Positions 1-12,119 are shown, counted from the stretch's first letter. The stretch is DNA of 64,000 bases from Xiphias gladius (GCF_016859285.1 NC_053421.1:6884501-6948500); one strand, 5' to 3'. Numbers and translations: made by a program. Notes: generated from the letters alone by a model not told the origin.

Positions 1-552
1 TCACCCAGAGTACCTTCTAAAACGCTATCTTAACTAGTTGATTATACTTACAAATAAAAGTTCTACCAGTAGTTTTAAAAACGCATGTTTTCTCAGACTG
101 AAGTTACAGAATTTTAAAGATTACATTTGCACTTTTTGGTTTCATTGGTGGAAAGCAGAAGCATAAGAGCCACTCTGCTAGGACGCTGTGGAGATTTTAA
201 ACAAGTTCCATAAGTAGTAATGAACATTATTTGTAGAGCATTTTCCATAACAATATAACAAAAATGTTTTACAAACACACGAAAATAATAAAGAAAATCC
301 AATATGATAAAGAATACAAATGCCAGGCCTCAATTTATGAGGCGTAACATATGTAATAAACACCAAGTAATGTGATATGAGATGAATGAGATTATGACTG
401 TAAGGCCGCCAATGTTCCTTTCAAAAACTAGAGGCCTGACATAATTGCAGGTACGGAATGGCTTTCTTAGTAGTGTTAATTACCCCTTAATATCTTAGTG
501 GAGCACTTAGAATGATTGATGATGGTTTTCCAGAACAGATGGCTGTTGTTAC

Positions 553-1049
553 CTGACATCAGTAGGTGGGTTCTGGGAGAAGGGGTTGTGAGAGCAGGCC
601 AGGATCTGGACAATAGCTCCAGGGTAATAAGTCTCAAGCACCTCTACTGCTGTAGGATAGACAGGCTCCTCAAAGCCCAGCTCAATATAATCCTGGCTGT
701 AGAAGCCTTTAGGGGTGCGGCGGAAAGGTGGCGGAGCACTGGCACACTGTTCCCACCAAGTCCCATAAGCTCTGAATACAGCCGTCTGGGTGAAGTCCCC
801 TGAGCTGGGGTACACGTTGGGTACCCCAGCCAGGTTCCACATGGTGTAGGACATGCTATTCTCACTGCCATAGTGGGAACTGAAGTCCAGAACCTCCTTT
901 GCATACTGCTCCACCTCCACACTGACCGGCAACACCGCTCGCTGACCTGACTCCACGGCCCGTCGACTGGTCAGAGCCTCACCTCGAGTCCCACTCCTGG
1001 AGCGTCGCCGCAGACAGATATAGTAAAACATGCTCAAGAGGGTTAACAT
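553..1049 (-). CDS. fbxl4: fbxl4, first coding exon (N-terminal part of F-box/LRR protein 4)
   Basis: FBXL4 is a mitochondrial-outer-membrane F-box protein of an SCF ubiquitin ligase that restrains mitophagy through BNIP3/NIX; this role is family knowledge. The exon encodes 165 residues that I recognise as the conserved FBXL4 N-terminus: a hydrophobic start ([16 protein letters not shown]) followed by the pre-F-box region with [18 protein letters not shown] and [12 protein letters not shown]. The F-box and leucine-rich repeats must lie in exons beyond the left edge. The exon ends at a clean CAG|GTAACA donor (last base 553) and leaves two bases of a codon. I chose the ATG at 1049; the open frame continues upstream to about 1115 but has no earlier ATG. 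A good acceptor at 1188 shows that the exon starts in 5' UTR. Partial gene, high confidence in identity. Confidence 0.93.
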
Positions 1050-1188
1050 AGGGAGCTCCGGGGTTGACGGGGGCAGAGGGGAGAAACGGAGGCTAGAGGG
1101 AGGAAGAGCCTCCACCTAGTGGAAGCACACAGGCTCAAGGGCTGGGGGTGTACAAAGCGCAGGCTAGAGGGCCGGCTGCATGCATGAC
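1050..1188 (-). other. fbxl4: fbxl4 5' UTR part of the first coding exon, with a small upstream ORF
   Basis: A pyrimidine-rich run followed by CTACAG|G on the minus strand places the exon start at 1188. Two bases into this leader lies an ATG (1185) opening a 16-codon upstream ORF that stops at 1135, well before the main start at 1049. Such a uORF could lower translation of fbxl4. The acceptor is inferred from consensus only. Confidence 0.5.
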
Positions 1189-2857
1189 CTGTAGGTTAGG
1201 CAGAGACAAACAATTACAACAATGAGAACAGCAACAGCAGGTCTGAGAAAGCACAGAGTACATGTAAACAAGAAAATTCTAAATGCTTATACTTTTACAA
1301 AAAAAAATAAATAAAAAGGGAGAAATGTGTGTCAACTAGACTTCTAGCTGAATGTATATGGGAGCTTTCCAAAATACAAATTAAATCCACATGAAAAAAG
1401 AATATAAATTAATAGATCCATGCCTACTTTGAGCATTTACATTAAGGGAAAACTTTCAGAGGACAAAAGCTCATTGACTGTGAAGGTAAAGCTGATTGAT
1501 GAGAGGTGTAGCTTTTGAAGCTTAATGACACCATTTATGATGTGCTGCAAAAGGTGTAATACTTTCTTACTTACACTCCTGGTATTAATGTGATTCATGG
1601 TGACACTACTTATCTACAATTGCCACAGCCCCCCTGTCATCCAAAGGTTGCCGGGTACTGCTGTTTGCGCATGATGGAAATATATCTATTTCTAATAAAG
1701 ACCAATCCTCATGAAAAAAAAAATGCACGTAGCAAATTAACATGAAAGCAGGATTATCAGGTCAAACTGGGAAGTCAAAATGCATGTTAACACCCCAAAT
1801 CATCAAAAAGCTCTAGCCTGAGTACTCCTTCCGGGCCTGAGTGACTAGTGTCCTGCAGGCTCCGTTCTCCCACACAGTTACACCATGCCTGATGCAAGGT
1901 ACACACAAACCAAGAGTGGCAGGGCTGGCCTGCAGGACACCAGGCACCTCGAGGTCTGGGTTCTGACAACTCCCTGCTGTACAGGTTTTTAGCACCACTT
2001 CGTGTAGGGACAACCTGTGATTCAAATGGGAACAGAAGAAAGTCCAATCAGAAATATTCAAAACAGGACTGGGACCACTGCTATCAATCCCAAAGTGACT
2101 GGCAGGTCTTTTAAACACCACGCCAAAACTAGAGGACAGCTAAATCAATGTTGTCAGTCATTTCAAATGTTGGCTTTAGCAAAAGTGTATTATAAGCACT
2201 GATATAAAAAATAAGCTCCGACGTTGTACGTACAGGAAAAAACAGCACATATCCATGAAGGCTAGTCAGCCATAAGTTGGCTTTGCTTAATCAATGCTAC
2301 TGAGGAATCGTTACTCTTTTTAGCATTAGCTAACGCTGTCTTGTAAAATGTCATCTCCTCTCTAGCTTTCCCTGTGTGCCAGTGACACTTCCCTGAAAAT
2401 TTAGCTTAACTAAATTATCCTAAACGCTTGGCTAACTTTATAGGAATTTCCAATTTTAAATTAACGATACATTTATATGAATGTAAGACATCTCCCACGA
2501 CAAAACTGCTGTTTTTTGAGGACCATATTTCAATAATATATAATACTAACATGACCTAACTAGTGAAGTTACATTAGCAAGAAAGGTGCCCCCCCCCAAG
2601 CATGTGTTGTTGGTGTTAATGTTAAATAGCTGTTGTTAGTTAGCCACCATTAGCTAGCTAGCCTACAGACAAGCTGAGCTGTCAAAACATAACTTTTAGC
2701 TTCAGTAGCTAGCTTTGAAAAACTTGACAATCAAAGGGGTCGGGACATAAGTTAAATTTACGGTAAACGCAGATCGATGTGTCCATTCATGGGGAGAAAT
2801 CCTCTTCTTCCTTTTATCAGGATATTTCAGCCAGCAAACCACATTCCTGCCATTTAC
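1189..2857 (-). other. fbxl4: fbxl4 5' intron
   Basis: AT-rich sequence between the leader-exon donor (2858) and the acceptor at 1188. No ORF of protein character was seen. Bases 1-552 likewise are the next fbxl4 intron and show nothing beyond AT-rich unique sequence. Confidence 0.45.
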
Positions 2858-2960
2858 CTTGTGATTCCTTCCCGAACAGTCGGAAAATGCTGAACGCACT
2901 GAGCGCACAGCATAATCAGCCCTATAGATCGGAAAATAATGCGGGGAATATCGGAAGTGT
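2858..2960 (-). other. fbxl4: Probable noncoding leader exon and core promoter of fbxl4
   Basis: On the minus strand CACAAG|GTAAATGG is a strong donor whose last exon base is 2858. It would splice to the acceptor at 1188. Just upstream is an ETS/NRF-2-type site (CGGAAGTG on the plus strand, 2952-2959), a motif common in promoters of nuclear genes for mitochondrial proteins. The transcription start is not visible and the right boundary is a guess. Confidence 0.4.
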
Positions 2961-3239
2961 CCATGATGTCAGGTTTTTGAGACGTAAAGTTTAGAAAACA
3001 AAATGCATACCAGCAGCGGTCGTGTCAATAATTGAGGACAAAAGCAATAACTTCTGTATAATTCCTTTATAATCTTAATTTCACCGCTGCCTTGCAAAAT
3101 AGGTTGATATCGCTTAGCTTTTCAAACGCCTACGACAGAAGACAAACAGTAACATATCATCTTTGACATAGTAAAGGGGTATGTGAAAAGGCAGATTTTA
3201 AAATATCTGTAATCTGAGAGAGTTACGTAGGAGCATTAA

Positions 3240-3330
3240 AAGCCCCATCAGTTCCTTACAACTAATTGTCAACATCCGGTCAGCGTTGTTTGAAAGCAAA
3301 GGCTTAGCGGAACTGTAGTTCTTTAATTGC
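3240..3330. promoter_or_regulatory. Possible upstream promoter segment of fbxl4
   Basis: A CATCCGG ETS core and GGAACTGTAGT (3309-3319) lie close together. The latter is one mismatch from the ZNF143/SBS-type promoter element read on the other strand. The segment is 280 bp beyond the putative leader exon and may be an alternative promoter. Motif reading only. Confidence 0.25.
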
Positions 3331-4108
3331 TGCTAACTAGAGATAGATTTTTTTTTAGTTTTATTTAGTTCAGTTTGTGAAAATAAATGTTATAATTGTA
3401 ATGAATATTTAAAAGTCTTTATTCAAAACAAAAGAACATTTTTCAAAAATATATGTGTTCAGTGGAGTGATGAAAATAGGCTACTTTGACAGTTTTTTTG
3501 TGGGCAGTCAAAAAGGGATGCAGAGTGAACTATTTGAAAATCCTGCATAGAGCAGCTTGAGGATGAACGTATTCTTTCAATACGTACAGATGTGGGATAT
3601 CTCTTTTTTCACCTACTTCATCTTTCACTTACAATATGTGATATCCTGCCACAATGGGACTGTGCAATACTCCAAACACAGTATATCGTTGCTAATTGTG
3701 TCTATAGTTTATCATTTTACAGTTCCAGCAGATATTGATTCTTCTGATTTACTTGATGAATTGAGCTATTTTCTCAGATTAAATATTGGCAATTACCTTA
3801 TGCTCACTTCTTCCATCAAATCCGAAATCAGATGTGCTGCAATCATTGTTTTATCTTTGCCAAAATGTCTAAAGACATTTTAGTATGAAAACTTAATGTC
3901 AACGTGTTCTGTGTTTTTGGGAATGTGACATTTCTTGTAAGATATTTTTCTGTTCCTGATTCTGATTCACCATAATTAGAAGTGTTTATTTTTCAAATAC
4001 ATCCCTGGATGCACTTCTTCAAAATCAAGCCTATACTGTATTGGCAGTATTATATGAAAAATATATACAACAAAGAACCCCTGTATCAAGTCTTAATGTT
4101 AATACAGA

Positions 4109-4114
4109 TTTATT
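4109..4114 (-). terminator. Poly(A) signal AATAAA for the unrecognised gene
   Basis: The plus strand reads TTTATT, i.e. AATAAA on the minus strand, about 75 bp past the stop codon at 4187. Its position fits a short 3' UTR. Confidence 0.5.
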
Positions 4115-4186
4115 AATTCACAACAAATGAAACTAACAATTACAACAGTGCAGCACAAAAATGATTTTTTTTTTACACAGAGAATT

Positions 4187-6677
4187 TCATTCTGTCTCTG
4201 CGTTGTCTTCAGGCAGGAAGCAGCAGTAGACATTTTTTTGCAGCCAAGTAAAGAAGCGGCGGAATCCACTCATCTTTGTCTTTTTAACCTCTGAAAAACC
4301 AAAGGAGGACAGTCAGTGACTTAACTCATCGCAGCAGCAGTAACACTTAACCACTGGGAATGGACCTGAATAATATTTCCTACCTGTTGTGGTGTTGAAA
4401 GATTCCTCCACCCTGACTGGCTGCTGCGTGATGATCAGCTCATCCTGTACTGCAGAGATGACACGAGACTCATCAGCAAGAGGGGTCAAAGGTGGTGGAG
4501 GAGTGGTAACAGAGGCGCAGTCTGGCTCTGGACCGAGCATTGGCTGCTGGGCGTTGGAGGTGTTGGCGGCGTCAGCGACGCGGGCCACGTTGGTAGAAGT
4601 TTCGGGATAGGGGGTCAGAGGAGCAGGTAGAGGAGAAATAACAGCAGACTCTAGGCTGAGCGCTGACTGTTCCTCTGCTTCATCCAGGCTACTGTTCAAA
4701 CCATTTTGGATGGTGGAGTTGGCAGGATGTTCAGCACTGGTGGTCAGGTCATCCTGCGCTGCAGGGATGAAAGGAGGTTCGTCTGCAAGGGTCCGAAGAG
4801 CTGGTTGAGCTGGATCCAAGGCAGAGTCTGGTTCTCTGGTGGGTTCCTCACTCATCTTCTCAGCATCCAGGACGGAAGCAGTGACTGGAGTCTCAGCAGC
4901 AGGGGTCAGAGGGAGTGGTTGAGCTGGAGCCACACTAGAGTCTGGTTCTGAGCTGGATATGGGCTTTTCGCCTTCTTCATCCAGCTTGTGGTTCAAGCCA
5001 TTCTGGACGGCGGTGTTGTCCGGGAGTTCGGCAGTGCTGGTCAGAGGAGTTGGTGGAGGAGTAATGACAGCAGTGTCTGTTTCTCTGTTTGGTTCACTGT
5101 CTTCCTCCAGACCAGGCTCCTTATTCACACCTTCAGCAGGGCTGGGTTTGTCTTCTGCACCATCCACCACGTCTGCTGGCTGGGTGCAGGCCTCTCTGGC
5201 ATTCAGGTTTGGAGACAGTTTTATGTGAGGCTGAAAAAGCGCAGAGATTTCTCCCGTTGCGACATAGCTGATGGTGTTCAGCACCTCTGCTGCGAAGCAG
5301 TTCAGCATCTTCACCAGGACGTCTTGAGTGTAACCCTGTCTAACCTTTTCCTGGATAGACAGGACCACGTTGTCCCTGATGGAGCGAGAGAAGGTGACCT
5401 GAAGTAGCATGGAGGACAGAGCAGCCGAGACCCGGTCCTCAACTGCTTTTGTGACTCCAACCGCCATTTTACCGAGCTGCTGGGAGGGCATGTTGAAGGA
5501 GGTGTTCGGAGGAGGCAACCAGAAGCCTTGCAGGACTTTTGGAACCACTTCCATCACAACCTCCCTTGGCCCCAGCAGTTTGGAGCTGGGGGCCTCCTGC
5601 TGCTGCTGCTGCTGCTCTGTCAGGCTCCTGGCGTACTTCTGAGCCGTGCTGATGATCTTGGGATGTCTGTAGGTTACAGTCATTCAAAGTTTGTTTTAAA
5701 ACCACTTCATAACAACACAGAGACATTGCAGCTACTGCAGTGTAACTGATAATAAATGTGTGTCAAATACAACTCACTGAAACTGAGGAGGGATGGTCTC
5801 TGGTGAGTTGAGCAGCCTTCTAGCTTCAAACTCAACGTCCCTCATCTTCATGCTGGTGTTCACTTCCCACACCTGAAACAAGGAACGAGATACGATGAGC
5901 AGATTGGATACATTTACAGAATAAATCAAGTGTCATGTTCACTCCAAACTACTGTGAAGTCTTCTCAGGATTGTGGTCTTACCAGCTTGAGAAGAGGTCT
6001 GGCCTCGTCCTCTTCAAAATCCTCCAGTTCAAACTCCCAGAGCCTTCAAACAGAAAGAAAACACAAGCCTCATCTTTACTGTTCCTCTCTCTCTCTTTAC
6101 ACGCAGATTGGTGTGACATGAGCAGAGTTCATGTCAGGTGTAGTGCTGGTCTGAGTCTTTGAGTGTGTTCCGTGTGCACGTGTGCGTGTGTGTGCGTGTC
6201 TCAGTAACTCACTGCACTCTCAGTGTGGTTTTGCTCTCCTCCACCAGCAGCTCAGTCATGTCTTCAGCAGTCACCTCAGATGGGAGCTGGTTTTTCTGCT
6301 GAAGCCTCAGAAGTTCAGCCACCAGTGCAATCTACACAACATACAAGAGACCACATGTCTTTAAGTTTAAGTACAATAAACAGTTTGGGAAACTTTAGCT
6401 TTTATCTTATGTTGGTGTGGACATGAAAACTAAAGTGGGTCCTACCTGAGACTTATAAGAGCCCATGTGCCAGCAGGTCTGCAGAGCCCGCTCATATATG
6501 GGTGTGTTAAACAACACCTGTGAAGAATATACAATCATGTTGATCATTAGTTTCTTATTCAGAGACTTAATTACATCTGAAAATGTTTACAGGGTAACTC
6601 AAGTAAAAAACAAAAAACAAACTCTTACATACCCTGATGGGTCTGTAGATGCCTCTACTTCCTTCAGTAAATTCCAT
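4187..6677 (-). CDS. Unrecognised seven-exon gene, 592-aa acidic/proline-rich protein with tandem repeat
   Basis: Coding exons (minus): 6633-6677, 6446-6517, 6213-6331, 5983-6043, 5778-5872, 4384-5666, 4187-4290. All junctions have GT/AG and every phase closes, giving one 592-residue frame. I do not recognise the family. Residues 1-131 are compact and helical-looking and lie on five short exons, with motifs such as LFNTPIYERALQ, AELLRLQQ and LWEFELEDFEEDEARPLL. Next come HPKIISTAQKYA, a Q6 tract (about 149-154), LLGPREVV, WLPPPNTSF and a second helical block (about 200-270). The rest of exon 6 is an acidic, Pro/Thr/Ser-rich region containing an imperfect 99-residue tandem repeat. The short last exon encodes a basic-aromatic tail ending in VYCCFLPED, whose paired cysteines could be lipidated. 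The start ATG at 6677 opens the 45-bp first exon. No signal peptide or membrane helix was seen. The short conserved-looking exons argue for a real gene; function is unknown. Confidence 0.82.
4681..5280 (-). repeat. 297-bp imperfect tandem repeat inside exon 6 of the unrecognised gene
   Basis: Matching blocks starting at 4681 and 4978 are exactly 297 bp (99 codons) apart. In protein they give TAVQNGLN and STIQNGLN, each followed by an LDE(E/A) acidic run and then a Pro-Leu-Thr-Pro segment. Two diverged copies and part of a third are visible. The period is a multiple of three, so the frame is kept. Confidence 0.65.
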
Positions 6678-9600
6678 GGGTGTTTTTTGTTGCTGTATAT
6701 CAAAATACAGAACAAGGTAAACTGTCAAAGCGACAACGGAAATTTCACGAGTGTGAGTTCAACGAACGATTCGAGAGTACTCAAACACGGTTGATCCTTC
6801 AGACACAAATGAACAGTGTGTTCTGGTTGAAGAGTGTGTGAAGTCTGTAGAGAGATTCTAATTCTTGAGTCTTTGCAATCACCATTCTGGAACTCATTAT
6901 GACACTTTTCAGAACGGATCCAGAGGACTTTTTTTTCAAAGGTCAACTGACTGACCAGGGATAACCAAGGGACCTTATGAAAGGCATAAACTGATACAAT
7001 ACCTGTGGTTTACGTCTAAATCTGTGTAATAATCAGATATACCATCATTAGACAGACACATTAATTTGCATATTCAGATATTATAATATTTGTGTTATGT
7101 ATCAATCCCCCCCAAGATGAGAAAAGATACAACTGTTTCAGCTACATAACAGCGGCAGGAGATGTTATAGTGGTAAATAATGATGATAAATGGTATTTTG
7201 TCCAGAATTAATATTTTTTAGCAATATTTTTAAGAGATGTCTAGTTGCAAGTGTTTAGTGTTCTTAAAGCAAATCATCTATATGATTATAGATTGTCAAA
7301 AATGTTTTATCTTATCTATCAACAAATTATGTAACTGGCTAATACACTAGTTGTAGACAGACAAGTGAAGCTTGTGCATCAGCAGGATGTTGCATAGCAC
7401 TTACCAGATAATACAAGCATTATAGGATTTTTGCATTTTTACCTGTCCTGACATGCTTAAAACCTCCAGAAACGTACACTGTATATTGTTTAACTTGAGA
7501 CATGTATTTTAGAGGCATTTATCGTTGTTTTCAATTTTCTGCGTCCATGCAGAGCTGCTGAGGAACTAAGCATCATCATCAGTTTTCTTTGTTGCAAACA
7601 CTGGAAAGTTGTTCTTACCTGCCAAATACGTCATTAACTATTTTTGCAAATTTTCACAGTACTGCTTTCGTGATGACACTTTATTTTTTAACAGATATCT
7701 GAAAATGTAGATACAGTGTACTTAAATCAATAAATGGTGCCAATGTAATCTGAATGTTCATGCTGCAATGTCATTTCTAGTGGTGCATCAACTTTAATGG
7801 ATGTAAACATAAACATTTTTACAGATATTTAGGAAAGTACGTTTGTTTTGGGGCTAGCGTTCTTAGTGAGAGCTTCCCACGTGCTAAAAGCCTCCTCTCT
7901 AGAGAAGAGAAGCCTCTAACCTCCACTGTAGCTCCACCTCACCCCCCATCCCAAAAGCCTCCACCCACAGCAGAAAAAGATGTCACGGCATGCGCACAAG
8001 TAAACCCAAAAAAGAGTCGTAGTGTGTGAGTTGATAACAGCACTGTTCTCCAGAGAAGAGAAGGCAATGTCTTCACTGTCTGGGAACTACTCCAGTGCCC
8101 ATAAATACAAAGTCCCACAGGTCTGTGTCCTGCAAAGGTTAAAGCAATCTGTGGTGAGTTATTAGTGGCTTGAGAAGTATTTTGCTTACCTGGGCTCATA
8201 CCGTGTTACAACGATAACATCCTTTGTCATATGAATGTCTAACAAAGCGCTCAGACCTTGGCTTTCACAAAGCTTGTTGGACCCATAAAGTCCTAGTGCT
8301 GTGGATCATTCGCTGGATTTGGAGACACCACTTGAGACCTGTGTTTCTTTTGAGATGACATGTATTAGGGGGCAAAAGTGCACCTTTTTGTTCCATTGTT
8401 CCTGAATTTCGTTAGAAGGAGTGCATGGAAGACCAACTTTGAGTATTTTTGAAAACAAGAACGCGGAAACAAACTTCAAGTGAGTAAGAAGTCCATAAAT
8501 CCCTTGAAAAGTGTCCTTGTCTGAACAAGTCAAAACACAGTAAGTGTGCTGGTTTGTGTATTTTAGTAAATTCCCACTATGAAGATATTTAATGATAATA
8601 ATGATTTATTATCTCAGAATCATTACATTTACAAGCTTTAATGTTTGAAAAACATTAAAGAAAAAAAAAAAACTTGTTACAAATCCTGTCTTGTATTTGA
8701 AGTGTTGTTAGTGCCACCCTGCTACTGCTACCAGTGTTAAACCTAGATTATTTTCAATTTGAACTGTAGCTACAGATTTGCAGTACCATAGTTTACTGGT
8801 CTGATATGTATTAGTAATATTGAGTAGCACTGCTCAAGCTCATTACTGACCTGCAGATAAACCACTTTGTTTTTGTGGATTTTAGTTCCTACTCCTCTGA
8901 CAAACTGTAGAGTATGCACTATATTTACCTCCTCCCCAGCTTCTGCCAGGGCTTTTTTGTGCAATCTATGTTTTAAATATATTAATATTTTTATAGAAAT
9001 AAAAAATAAAAATGTTGTGCTTTCAGTTACCATAATTAGTTTTTGTAAATTATATCCATAACTGTTGCTTTTATAACAGCTATTGCTAACATCAAAGACT
9101 CACAGTGATCACAATGTCATTTATTACCAAAAAACAATAGTAAGTGTTTTACTAAAAATAACTGTGTCAATATTATTTCTAATAAATTGCATATAGTATT
9201 AATGTCTTTCCTTAAATTTCTAGATGTGTGTTTAAAGAACTGAACAGCATTACTTCACAGCATTTTAAGTACATTTTAAACCTCTGCAGGATGATTTGTA
9301 TAGAAAATTGAAATGATGGCAGGCACTGTAAAACATTATAAATGGTTAAAAAAGGATTTTAAAAATCTACAATGTGCTTTGGAAATTTGTGGACAATAAT
9401 GTAGAGTCTAAAGTGTACTTGATTGTATAAGGTCAAAAATGGAAAGTAACAGTATTGCAATTAAAGTGTGGTTCATGCATACATGTACTGATAAGAACTG
9501 GAAAGGTTTACATTGAATATTCAGAAAGGACTTTTTTTAAAAAGCAGGGTGAAATTTTTGAAATTTTATTTGAGAAATATACAATTCCACAGGTCATACA

Positions 9601-10150
9601 GTTAGAAAAAACGTACACATTATTTAGCTTCAAATGGACATTTTTGCCATTGTACATCTTCTCGTCTGGGAGTAATAATGTCGCACCATCACTTGTGTCC
9701 CTACGTTGGTGGTTTTTCATGGTCTATTCATGAAAAACCCAATGTTGGCAATACATCTAACAGTGTTTCCATAAATAGTCTGGTGAACAATACATACGAC
9801 ACCAGAAATTAGAGGGTTTTTGCATTGATTTTTCTGATTACTGGAATCAAATTAGACCGAGAACAGAATTTAATTGGGTTTCATTTTGGGCCTCAAGGCA
9901 GTAACAGACATACTCTGACAGTGTGCAGATGTGGAATGAGCTTAAAATTGAGGAAGTGTGGATATTAACACTAAAATTGCTGGTATGACATAGTGATACA
10001 GGTGCCAGATTGTTGCATCTTTCTTTCTTCCTTACCACAACCTCCAGTGAAAGTGTTTAAATTGCACGCAGACAACAGACACATGCACACAATCTCATAT
10101 TCACAGATCTATTCTCACTCTCAGTCTTTCTCGCTCTCTCTCACACACTT
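6678..10150. other. Intergenic AT-rich sequence without a recognised gene
   Basis: No exon-like frame or splice-bounded coding segment was found; the ORFs present are short and compositionally random. Two perfect 11-bp hairpins occur at 8636-8660 (loop 3) and 9711-9739 (loop 7). Bases 2961-4100 are similar AT-rich spacer apart from the promoter motifs listed. Confidence 0.5.
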
Positions 10151-10156
10151 GCTCAC

Positions 10157-10157
10157 T

Positions 10158-10188
<31 letters not shown>

Positions 10189-10194
10189 ACACAC
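10157..10194. repeat. (CA)n microsatellite
   Basis: An almost pure CA dinucleotide run with one T interruption. Confidence 0.9.
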
Positions 10195-10204
10195 CCCACC
10201 GTGT

Positions 10205-10520
10205 ATCCCCTGATAATTAAGAGCCTAATGGATCTTGTGTATGGCGACGGTCACATTTTGGCTGGCATTTGCATAGATGAATGACTTGTCCAGTCTCTGC
10301 AGTGTACTGTGGCTCTATTGTCAAAACCAAAAGAGCTGAGCGTCTCCACAGACCCACAGGCAACCAATCATGAGTCCAGCTCTCATTAGCAGGCATCCAT
10401 TGTTGGTAACAAGAGGAGATAATTACCTCTGACTACAAGAGCTCTTGCTCCCTTTCTCCTAATGGCAACGATGCTTGGCCTATAATGGATCACTTTAGAG
10501 ATAAAAATAAACCCAGTGTC
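10205..10520. promoter_or_regulatory. Candidate conserved noncoding element (POU/SOX/homeodomain motifs)
   Basis: Unique sequence between two CA microsatellites with a perfect octamer ATTTGCAT (10267-10274), a SOX-type CCATTGTT (10397-10404) and a TAATTA core (10420-10425). The dense mix of developmental motifs without coding potential resembles vertebrate enhancers. Conservation could not be tested here. Confidence 0.3.
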
Positions 10521-10832
10521 ACTAAATCGGTCTCTTTTTTGATAGGGGACATGTCTATGACTTGCAAGGTATTTTTAATTGTAGTATTTAATAGTTCTCT
10601 CAATATGTTCAATAATCAGTCTCACTTTGTCTGCAGAGCATAATATTGACTGTGTGGACAGGTTTCTACAGGAACTTAAGTATCAGTATTAGTCACAGCA
10701 TAGCATGTTTCTTAGCAATCCCTGTACCAGTTTTTCATCACTTTGTCTTTAGTGATCCCTCTGAAACAGACCCACACAGCCAAGACAGTAACACAGAAAC
10801 AAATCAGAGGGAAGAATGCACCACCCCACTCA

Positions 10833-10835
<3 letters not shown>

Positions 10836-10906
<71 letters not shown>
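10836..10906. repeat. (CA)n microsatellite, about 35 units
   Basis: A pure CA run of about 70 bp. The ORFs read through it are low-complexity artefacts. Confidence 0.95.
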
Positions 10907-10908
<2 letters not shown>

Positions 10909-12119
10909 GTATAAACAGTACTCAGCCAGATTTAGAGTTAACAAGATAGGATGATGTGAATAGGTGGCTAGTGGGCATGCTCATGTGATTGACAGGCCGG
11001 GCCGCAGTCAGCTCCTCCAGGCAGGCATCAGCGAGCAGCAGGCCTGCTACTGTCATAGCTCTGTTCTGGTCCACTGTGCCACACATACATATGCACATGG
11101 CAGAGCGCACACAAATGCAAATGGGGATGGACACACATAAGTAAGCGCATGCACGTATACGTGTGTATGCGCACACACAGAGACACACGCTCTTATTTTC
11201 TCTCTGCGTCACTCACACATACATGCATGCACGCACACACTTTTTGTCCCGCGCTAAGCCCCAGCTGTCAAAAGCCAGTTAAATAACGAGTCCGCTGCTC
11301 TCCTTCCTTTCTGCAGAAAGGCACAGAAGTTGGTTATTGCTTGTATGGAACAGTACATGTGTGCCTTTCTCCCAGCTGCAGCACGGTCAAGCCCACATGG
11401 GGAAACGTCTCATGGGGCTCTGAGAATATCCAGGCATGCCTGCCCATCTCTGTTTGGATCGAGGAAGTGAAAGGAGGCTTTGCACTGTAGCTAACCTCCT
11501 ATTTGAAAGCACCTCCCAGGAAAAAAAAAATCCAAGTTATACTGGAGCAGTGCATTATTAGGTGTTGTCCTAGTTTATGTACTGTGGGACTGAGGCTACA
11601 CTAAGGAGTTGTAGAAGCATGTGATTTATAAATGGATCATCATAAGTTATAGCACAGCATAATTTACCTCAGACAAGTCTGTGGTCACTGCCATTACAAA
11701 CATGACTTCTAGGTGGCAGGACCTTTATTATTCACATACATTAAAATATATCTGACAGTCCAACATGTTTTATGCATTTAGGCATGTCAGCAGTGCAATG
11801 GGCAGTATGGGCAGTTAAAATGTGAAGTACCAGGAGCTATGATTGACAACAGAGAGCAGAGTTGGCACTTGAGCTGCTTGAGTTGCTCTCCAGTAAAGAT
11901 TTACTTTGTGTTAATCAGTTAGCAGAGGTGACTGTGTTGAGTGCAAATTGTAACAGTGTAACACTGAATAAGCAAAGTATGGAAATAAAGATAGATGTTG
12001 CGGATTTGTCCTTAAGGTAGTTCAGAGTTAATGTAGGAAATGCAATGCACCGTAATATTTATTCTAAGAGTCTACAGCGATGCCGCATTGTGAGGCTGTA
12101 CTTTGACACAATGGTGCTT

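Noticed and set aside
4959-5407. Plus-strand open frames of 89 and 139 codons
   Set aside because: Antisense shadows of exon 6 of the minus-strand gene.
4187-6677. Assignment of the unrecognised gene to the ciliary CLAMP/C1a-32 family
   Set aside because: Considered because of the short helical exons, but the typical 'LLDLY...F' core of that family is not seen.
10836-10906. Poly-(Thr-His) and poly-(Cys-Val) ORFs here and at 21.5, 26.5 and 27.2 kb
   Set aside because: These are translations of CA/GT microsatellites, not genes.
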